From contig ONEU01000048.1 of assembly GCA_900316925.1 (NCBI GenBank), forward strand, positions 1-57,888: DNA of 57,888 bases. Reading direction: 5' to 3'. Position numbers and translations under genes: made by a program. The notes under the pieces were generated by a model that worked only from the letters and a program-made list of their open reading frames with translations, was not told where the DNA came from and did not search any database. Shown here piece by piece: positions 45,049 to 51,120 of this stretch. This DNA is from an uncultured Eubacteriales bacterium (GTDB taxonomy: Bacteria > Bacillota > Clostridia > Oscillospirales > Acutalibacteraceae). How positions within the stretch are numbered: position 1 is the stretch's first letter; each line of letters starts with the position of its first letter.

Positions 45049-45186
45049 CACGGAAACTTATTTTGAAAAAACCTTGCCTGAAAGTCCATGCACATTCTTC
45101 GGTAACAACTTGCTGCAAGGTTTAGCCCTCAGCGAATTTTGGAAAGGGTTTCCCCGGAAACCGGCAGGCAAAAATTGATTTCCGTG
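45049..45186 (+). repeat. Palindromic element, copy D (central hairpin deleted)
   Basis: Ends are CACGGAAAC... and ...GATTTCCGTG, so both terminal repeats remain. The left part (CCTTGCCTGAAAGTCCATGC) and the core (TTGCTGCAAGGTTTAGCCCT, CGAATTTTGGAAAGGG) match copies A and B. The central hairpin arms seen in A and B are missing, giving a 138-bp form. Confidence 0.75.
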
Positions 45187-45346
45187 GGAAAAAGAGGTGT
45201 ACGGCAGCGGTTCAGTCGGTAGGTCATTTCCGTATTCATCTCATTCCCAGAGAAGAAGGGGACGGTGTGGATGCCCGGCCGCCGTTCAGCGGTGCCAGGC
45301 GTTCCATCCAGGAAAACTATGAAAGGATCATAAGCGGTGAAGAACC

Positions 45347-48175
45347 ATGCCATTTAAGAAAATCATTGTGAAGGGTGCCCGGGAGCACAACCTGAAAAAT
45401 ATCAACGTGGAAATCCCCAGAGATGAGCTGGTGGTAGTCACAGGCCTGTCCGGTTCGGGAAAATCCTCCCTTGCGTTTGATACCCTCTATGCCGAGGGAC
45501 AGCGCCGCTATGTGGAGTCCCTGTCCTCCTATGCCCGGATGTTCCTCGGACAGATGGACAAGCCGGATGTGGACAGTATTGACGGCCTGTCGCCGTCCAT
45601 TTCCATCGACCAGAAAACCACCTCGAAGAACCCCCGTTCAACGGTAGGGACGGTGACGGAGATATATGATTATCTGCGTCTGATGTATGCCCGGATCGGC
45701 GTACCGCACTGTCCCGTCTGCGGACGTGAGATCAGACAGCAGACGGTGGATCAGATCGTGGATCAGGTGCTGTCGCTGCCGGAAGGGACCAAGATACAGA
45801 TACTTGCCCCTGTCGTGCGTGCCAAGAAGGGTGAGCACCAGAAGGAATTTGAAGCCGCATCGAAAAGCGGATTTGTCCGGGTGCGTGTGGACGGCATCAT
45901 CTATGACCTGTCCGAAACCATCAAACCGGAGAAGAATAAGAAGCATAACATTGAGATCGTGGTGGATCGTCTTGTCATCAAAAGCGAGATCCGTTCCCGT
46001 CTGTCCGATTCCGTGGAGACGGCGGCGAAGCTGTCGGGAGGTCTGGTGATGGCTGCCGTCAGCGGCGGGGAGGATATCCTGTTCTCGCAGAACTATGCGT
46101 GTCCGGAGCACGGCGTAAGCATTGATGAACTGAGTCCGCGGATGTTCTCTTTCAATAATCCCTTTGGTGCGTGCAAAAAATGCACCGGTCTGGGGGTGTT
46201 CATGCAGATTGATGTTGACCGAATCCTGCCTGACAGAACCAAGTCAGTCCGGCAGGGAGCGATCAAGGGAAGCGGATGGGCGATGGAGGGAAGTACTATT
46301 GCCTCCATGTATATGGAAGCCCTCGCCGAGAAATATCATTTTTCACTCGATACCCCCATTCAGGACCTGCCCGAGGAGATAGTAGATATCCTGCTTTATG
46401 GTACCAAAGGGGAGAGGATCACCGTACACCGCAGAAGCGAGTATGGTTCCGGTACCTATCAGACCGAGTTTGAGGGGATCATCAATAATCTTGAAAGACG
46501 GTTCCGTGAGACACAGAGTAACTGGATCAAAGCGGAAATTGAAAGTTATATGTCGGCGGTGCCCTGTGACGCCTGTAAAGGCAGAAGGCTTTCCCCCGAG
46601 AGCCTGGCTGTCACGGTCGGCGGCCTGAACATCAGCGAATTTTGTGATATGTCCGTGAGCCAGGCGCTGTCATTTACCAAGAACGCACAGCTTTCCGAGC
46701 GGGAACGCCTGATTGCCAAGGCGATTACCAAGGAGATCGACAACCGCCTGAGCTTCCTGAACAGCGTGGGACTGTCCTATCTCACCCTGTCACGTTCTGC
46801 CGGAACGCTTTCCGGTGGGGAGAGTCAGCGGATCAGGCTGGCAACACAGATCGGTTCGGCGCTGTCGGGAGTGCTGTATATTCTGGATGAGCCGAGCATC
46901 GGACTCCACCAGCGGGATAACGACAAGCTCATTGCAACATTGAAAAACCTCCGTGACCTGGGCAATACCGTGATTGTGGTGGAGCATGACGAGGACACCA
47001 TGTACGCTGCCGACCACATCATTGACATCGGTCCTGGTGCGGGGATTCACGGCGGCGAGCTGGTCTGTGCCGGCACGGTGGATGACATCAAGGCCTGTGA
47101 CCGGTCCCTGACAGGTCAGTATCTGAGCCGCAGACTGTATATTCCCGTACCGACCGTCAGAAGGCCGGGCAACGGTAAAAGCCTGAAAATCATGGACGCC
47201 CACCAGAACAATCTGAAGCACATCAACGTGACGCTGCCGCTGGGTAAATTCATTTGTGTGACGGGTGTATCCGGTTCGGGAAAGTCCTCGCTTATCAACG
47301 AGATCCTGTACAAGCAGCTTGCCGCCGACCTGAACGGCGCCAAGCCCCTGCCTGTCGCCTGCAGGAAGATTACCGGAATAGAGCATCTTGACAAAGTCAT
47401 TGACATCAACCAGTCTCCCATCGGCCGCACGCCCCGTTCCAATCCCGCCACCTATACCGGGGTGTTTACGGATATCCGGGAACTGTTTGCGCAGACCAAC
47501 GAAGCTAAAATGCATGGCTTCGGATCGGGACGGTTTTCATTCAATGTCAAAGGCGGACGGTGTGAAGCCTGTCAGGGTGACGGAATCATCAAGATCGAGA
47601 TGCATTTCCTGCCGGATGTGTATGTTCCCTGTGATGTCTGCTCCGGCAAGCGCTATAACCGGGAGACCCTTGAGGTAAAATACAAGGGAAAATCCATTTA
47701 TGATGTGCTGGAGATGACCGTCGAAGAGGGATGCCAGTTCTTTGCCAACCATCCCCGGATCTATAACAAGCTCAAAACGCTCTATGACGTCGGACTGGGC
47801 TATATCAAGATCGGTCAGCCCTCCACCACGCTTTCAGGCGGTGAGGCACAGCGTATCAAGCTGGCGACGGAGCTTTCACGCCGCTCCACCGGTAAGACCA
47901 TCTATATCCTGGACGAGCCGACCACCGGTCTGCATATTGCAGATGTGCACCGTCTCATTGATGTCCTGCAGAAGTTCGTGGACGGCGGCAATACGGTGGT
48001 TGTCATCGAGCATAATCTGGATCTCATCAAGACTGCCGATCATATCATTGATCTCGGACCGGAGGGCGGAGACGGCGGCGGAACGGTGATTGCCGAGGGC
48101 ACACCGGAGGAAATCGCAGCCTGTGAACAATCCTATACCGGTCAGTACCTGAAAAAGGTGCTGGACCGTCTGTAA
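45347..48175 (+). CDS. uvrA: Excinuclease ABC subunit A
   Basis: A 942-residue UvrA, the damage-sensing ATPase of nucleotide excision repair. Two ABC modules are present: the first Walker A is GLSGSGKSSLAF, the second GVSGSGKSSLIN. Both signature motifs are intact (SGGESQRIRLATQ and SGGEAQRIKLATE). Zinc modules appear as CPVC, CKKCTGLG and CEACQGDG...CDVCSGKRY. The start codon has only a weak GGTGAAG ribosome site. The next gene begins 33 bp after the stop and may share the message. Confidence 0.98.
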   Translation: MPFKKIIVKGAREHNLKNINVEIPRDELVVVTGLSGSGKSSLAFDTLYAEGQRRYVESLSSYARMFLGQMDKPDVDSIDGLSPSISIDQKTTSKNPRSTVGTVTEIYDYLRLMYARIGVPHCPVCGREIRQQTVDQIVDQVLSLPEGTKIQILAPVVRAKKGEHQKEFEAASKSGFVRVRVDGIIYDLSETIKPEKNKKHNIEIVVDRLVIKSEIRSRLSDSVETAAKLSGGLVMAAVSGGEDILFSQNYACPEHGVSIDELSPRMFSFNNPFGACKKCTGLGVFMQIDVDRILPDRTKSVRQGAIKGSGWAMEGSTIASMYMEALAEKYHFSLDTPIQDLPEEIVDILLYGTKGERITVHRRSEYGSGTYQTEFEGIINNLERRFRETQSNWIKAEIESYMSAVPCDACKGRRLSPESLAVTVGGLNISEFCDMSVSQALSFTKNAQLSERERLIAKAITKEIDNRLSFLNSVGLSYLTLSRSAGTLSGGESQRIRLATQIGSALSGVLYILDEPSIGLHQRDNDKLIATLKNLRDLGNTVIVVEHDEDTMYAADHIIDIGPGAGIHGGELVCAGTVDDIKACDRSLTGQYLSRRLYIPVPTVRRPGNGKSLKIMDAHQNNLKHINVTLPLGKFICVTGVSGSGKSSLINEILYKQLAADLNGAKPLPVACRKITGIEHLDKVIDINQSPIGRTPRSNPATYTGVFTDIRELFAQTNEAKMHGFGSGRFSFNVKGGRCEACQGDGIIKIEMHFLPDVYVPCDVCSGKRYNRETLEVKYKGKSIYDVLEMTVEEGCQFFANHPRIYNKLKTLYDVGLGYIKIGQPSTTLSGGEAQRIKLATELSRRSTGKTIYILDEPTTGLHIADVHRLIDVLQKFVDGGNTVVVIEHNLDLIKTADHIIDLGPEGGDGGGTVIAEGTPEEIAACEQSYTGQYLKKVLDRL

Positions 48176-48208
48176 ATCAAAGGTCATCGGAAGGAAGGAG
48201 GTGTTTTT

Positions 48209-49126
48209 TTGTTCGGATATCTGCGTCCTGTCAAGGAAGAACTCAAGGTCAGGGAATATGAGCTCTACAAGAGTGTTTACTGTGGTTTGTGCAAGCATCT
48301 GGGCAAGGACTACGGCCTGTTTTCGCGCTTTACCCTGAGCTATGACTGTACGATGCTGGCAATGCTGGCACTCAGTGTCAAGGGGGAGAAGTCCTGTGTT
48401 TCAAAGGGGCGGTGCGTATTCAACCCGACGAAAAAATGCCTCTACTGCAGCGGCAGTGCCGACAGCTTCCGGCTTGCGGGTGCCGTTTCGGTCATTATGA
48501 CCTACTATAAGCTGTATGATACCATCACGGATGGGGGATTGATGAAGCGAGCAGCGGCACGTTTTCTCCGGGTTCTGATGAAACGCAGTCACCGCAAGGC
48601 AAAAAGGGCGTATCCGGAGCTGGAAGAGCAGGTCAGACAGATGGTGGAACGCCAGCAGCAGGCAGAAGCGGCGGACAGCGGGATTGATGATGCGGCGGCG
48701 TCTACCGCGGAACTGATCTCCTGGCTGTGCCGGGGACTTGCGGGTGAAGACGAGAAACAGCAGTTTGTACTGGAAAAATTCGGCTATTTTCTGGGACGCT
48801 GGATCTATCTGATCGACGCGGCCGATGACTTTGAAGATGACCTGCGCCGTCACACCTATAATCCCTTTCATCGGTACCGGAAGGAAACCCCCGAACAGAC
48901 CATGCTCTACTGCAATGAAGTCCTGAACATGACAGCCTCCCAGCTGCTGTTGGCGTTTGATCTGCTGGAGCTGTCAGGGTATGAGGAAATTCTTGACAAT
49001 GTAGTACGTCATGGGTTATCATTTCAACAGCGGTATTGTTTGTTTGAGAAAAAACATGGGAAGCAGTGCCGCCGCAAGAAGAAGGATAAGGACTATTACC
49101 CGTTCCTGTCGGAGGGATTTCACTGA
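48209..49126 (+). CDS. DUF5685-type protein with paired DxxxD motifs
   Basis: A 305-residue, mostly alpha-helical protein without signal peptide. The N terminus has YLRPVKEELKVREYELYKS, then a CGLC motif (25-28), Cys47 and a C(63)-C(69)-C(77)xxC(80) cluster that may bind metal. Two Asp motifs follow: DTITD (104-108) and DAADDFEDD (203-211), giving DxxxD spacing about 100 residues apart, as in isoprenoid-synthase folds. I recognise the family as DUF5685, whose function is unknown to me. The start is TTG behind a strong AAGGAGGTG site. It heads a four-gene cluster after uvrA. Confidence 0.75.
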   Translation: MFGYLRPVKEELKVREYELYKSVYCGLCKHLGKDYGLFSRFTLSYDCTMLAMLALSVKGEKSCVSKGRCVFNPTKKCLYCSGSADSFRLAGAVSVIMTYYKLYDTITDGGLMKRAAARFLRVLMKRSHRKAKRAYPELEEQVRQMVERQQQAEAADSGIDDAAASTAELISWLCRGLAGEDEKQQFVLEKFGYFLGRWIYLIDAADDFEDDLRRHTYNPFHRYRKETPEQTMLYCNEVLNMTASQLLLAFDLLELSGYEEILDNVVRHGLSFQQRYCLFEKKHGKQCRRKKKDKDYYPFLSEGFH

Positions 49127-49162
49127 GCCGACAGGGAATACATACAGTAATGAGGTGCTGCC

Positions 49163-49702
49163 ATGAAAAACGATCAGAACCAGCCGGGAAATGTGTATCA
49201 GAATGCCCCGGGATATCCGCAGAATCAGCAGACGGGGAATCCGCAGCAGTCCTTTTCAACGCGGCTGATGTCGGAGCGCCTGCCGGAGGAGAAAAAGCAG
49301 ATGGCGGCCTATCTGGAAAAGCTCAATACGATGCTGGTGCCGACAACATCCTATGCGGCAGTAGTGAGGGAGCTTCTGCTGGAACAGCTTGACAATGCAG
49401 AATATCTGCTGCTGAAGATCGACCCGAAGGACAATGTTGCCCTTTACGGTTATCTGATGGGGATGATTTTCTGGTACAGAGGCTATCAGACGGAAGCCGG
49501 CCAGCATTTCTATCAGGCGTCACAGGACGATCCGAACATGGAGGTTTTTCGTGAGACCTATCAGTATCAATGGGGCGATCACTCCGGGGGCGGAGACGGA
49601 AAGACACAGGGGAGAGATAAATCCTCCTGCTGCAGCGGAGCGGACTGCTGTGAATGTCTGAGCTGCTGTTCCGATCTGAGCAGATGCTTTGGGTCCTGCT
49701 GA
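49163..49702 (+). CDS. TPR-like protein with C-terminal cysteine string
   Basis: A 179-residue protein. Residues 1-35 are Gln/Asn/Pro-rich and probably disordered. The helical middle (about 40-135) contains one TPR-like unit (YGYLMGMIFWYRGYQTEAGQ, then HFYQASQDDPN). A Gly/Asp linker leads to the last 25 residues, which hold nine cysteines in CC, CC, C, CC spacing. The next gene repeats this TPR-plus-Cys layout after a J domain, so the two look related in their C-terminal halves. A GAGGTG site precedes the ATG. No function is known to me; membrane attachment or metal binding by the tail is possible. Confidence 0.7.
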   Translation: MKNDQNQPGNVYQNAPGYPQNQQTGNPQQSFSTRLMSERLPEEKKQMAAYLEKLNTMLVPTTSYAAVVRELLLEQLDNAEYLLLKIDPKDNVALYGYLMGMIFWYRGYQTEAGQHFYQASQDDPNMEVFRETYQYQWGDHSGGGDGKTQGRDKSSCCSGADCCECLSCCSDLSRCFGSC

Positions 49703-49735
49703 CGGTTTGTGAAAAAGGGAAAGGAAGAAAACAAG

Positions 49736-50341
49736 ATGAACGATCCGTATAAAGTATTGGGGGTATCTCCCTCAGCCAGTGATGAGGAGATCAAGCAGGC
49801 GTACCGGAAGCTTGCCAAGCAGTATCATCCCGATAAATATGTGAATAATCCGCTGTCGGATCTTGCCACCGAGAAGATGAAGGAGATCAACGAGGCTTAT
49901 GATATCATCCTGAATGACCGCAAGAAAGAGAAGCGGGACAGCAGACAGAGTGCCGCCGGCGGAGAGGGCGGCGGAGCAGGGAGCCGTCAGGGCCGGTTCA
50001 ATCAGATCCGGCAGATGATCAACGGCGGCAATTTTGCAGCGGCGGAGAAGGCGCTGTCGGAAGTTCCCTCCACCGACCGCAACGGCGAATGGTATTATCT
50101 GATGGGTGTCGTGGTTTATCAGAAGGGATGGCTGGAGGATGCCTATAATTATTTTGAGACCGCGTGCCGGATGGAGCCCGGCAACATGGAATACCGCTCG
50201 CTGTATAACCGCATCCAGCAGCAGCGCTCGGGAGCACAGGGCGGTTATCAGACATCGGCAGGAGCCGTTCCGTGCGGCTGCTGTGATATCTGTACCTGCC
50301 TGATCTGTTCCGACTGTCTGTGCGGCTGCTGCAGGAACTGA
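49736..50341 (+). CDS. J-domain protein with TPR-like segment and cysteine string
   Basis: A 201-residue co-chaperone. Residues 1-65 are a complete J domain (DPYKVLGVSPSASDEEIKQA, HPD, KEINEAYDIL), which would stimulate a DnaK. A Gly/Arg linker is followed by a TPR-like helical part (about 80-150: WYYLMGVVVYQKGWLEDAYN). The last ~25 residues have ten cysteines (CGCC, CTC, CSDC, CGCC). It lacks the DnaJ zinc and substrate domains. The layout recalls eukaryotic cysteine-string proteins. The ATG at 49736, behind AAGGAAG, is preferred over the GTG at 49709. Confidence 0.85.
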   Translation: MNDPYKVLGVSPSASDEEIKQAYRKLAKQYHPDKYVNNPLSDLATEKMKEINEAYDIILNDRKKEKRDSRQSAAGGEGGGAGSRQGRFNQIRQMINGGNFAAAEKALSEVPSTDRNGEWYYLMGVVVYQKGWLEDAYNYFETACRMEPGNMEYRSLYNRIQQQRSGAQGGYQTSAGAVPCGCCDICTCLICSDCLCGCCRN

Positions 50342-50343
50342 AA

Positions 50344-50883
50344 ATGAAACGATCTCAAAAACTGGCTGTCAGCGGTCTGCTGACGGCCTTTGCATCCGTT
50401 GTGCTCATCCTGTCAAATTTCGTGCCGGTAGGGATGTACACCTTCCCGGCAGCGGCAGGACTTATCCTCTGGGTATTGTCCTTTGCGGCTGGGAGACAGT
50501 ATGCGCTCTATGCATACGCGGCGGTATCGGTGATAGGGTTTCTGATCTGCAGCAATAAGGAAGCGCCGCTGTGCTTTATCCTGTTTCTGGGGTATTATCC
50601 GCTGCTGCGTCCGTTTCTGGAGAAGCTGCGCTTCAGGGTGCTGTCGTATATTCTGAAGCTGCTGCTCTTCAATGCCGCCGCCGTGGGGACGTATTTTCTG
50701 CTCCTGTATGTCTTTTCGGTTCCGACAGAAGATTTCCGTCTGTTCGGAATCTCACTTCCGCTGGTATTTCTGCTCCTGCTCAATGTCGTTTTTCTGGTGT
50801 ATGATGTCGCATTAAAGCTGTTTGAGAGGAAATACCGGGAAACAATTAACAAACTTGTAACCAATTTTTTCCGTAGATTTTAG
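50344..50883 (+). CDS. Polytopic membrane protein, possibly ECF S-component-like
   Basis: A 179-residue integral membrane protein with about five or six helices. It begins MKRSQKLAVSGLLTAFASVV, the LSNFVPVGMYTFPAAAGLI segment and a FLGYYPLLRPFLEKL motif follow, and a basic C terminus ends it. Size and N-terminal style resemble substrate-binding S components of energy-coupling factor transporters, but no ligand motif is certain. The ATG at 50344 lies 2 bp after the stop of the J-domain gene, so translation is probably coupled. An upstream in-frame ATG at 50320 lies within that gene. Confidence 0.65.
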   Translation: MKRSQKLAVSGLLTAFASVVLILSNFVPVGMYTFPAAAGLILWVLSFAAGRQYALYAYAAVSVIGFLICSNKEAPLCFILFLGYYPLLRPFLEKLRFRVLSYILKLLLFNAAAVGTYFLLLYVFSVPTEDFRLFGISLPLVFLLLLNVVFLVYDVALKLFERKYRETINKLVTNFFRRF

Positions 50884-51030
50884 TTGATATCTCACAAGAA
50901 AAAGGACAGTATTCCTTTTTGGGAGAAAAAATTTATTAAAAATGACTCGGAAATTCAGTAAATAAACAAGAAAAATATCGAAAATTTGCAGTTGTCATAA
51001 ATTGAACCATGGATTTATACAAACTGCCGA

Positions 51031-51059
51031 TTGCTAAAATATTAAAATCAGGTTATAAT
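51031..51059 (+). promoter_or_regulatory. Sigma-A promoter for the lysozyme gene
   Basis: TTGCTA (51031-51036), a 17-bp spacer and TATAAT (51054-51059). The upstream 140 bp is AT-rich. The -10 box overlaps an in-frame ATG at 51058, which therefore cannot be the start. Confidence 0.75.
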
Positions 51060-51120
51060 GGTTACAATTATTCGGTGTAAAGAATCTTATTTCAGTTACA
51101 AAACTGTAATAAGTACGAAA

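Larger units (their letters stand above)
44992..45346. other. Intergenic region between ftsH and uvrA
   Basis: A 355-bp gap. It contains the ftsH hairpin and palindromic element copy D (45049-45186). A coding-looking frame without a clear start (about 45195-45371) runs into uvrA in another frame. I see no good promoter for uvrA. Confidence 0.6.

Noticed and set aside
51058..51120. An N-terminal extension of the lysozyme from ATG 51058
   Set aside because: The ATG overlaps the TATAAT box, so transcripts begin downstream of it.
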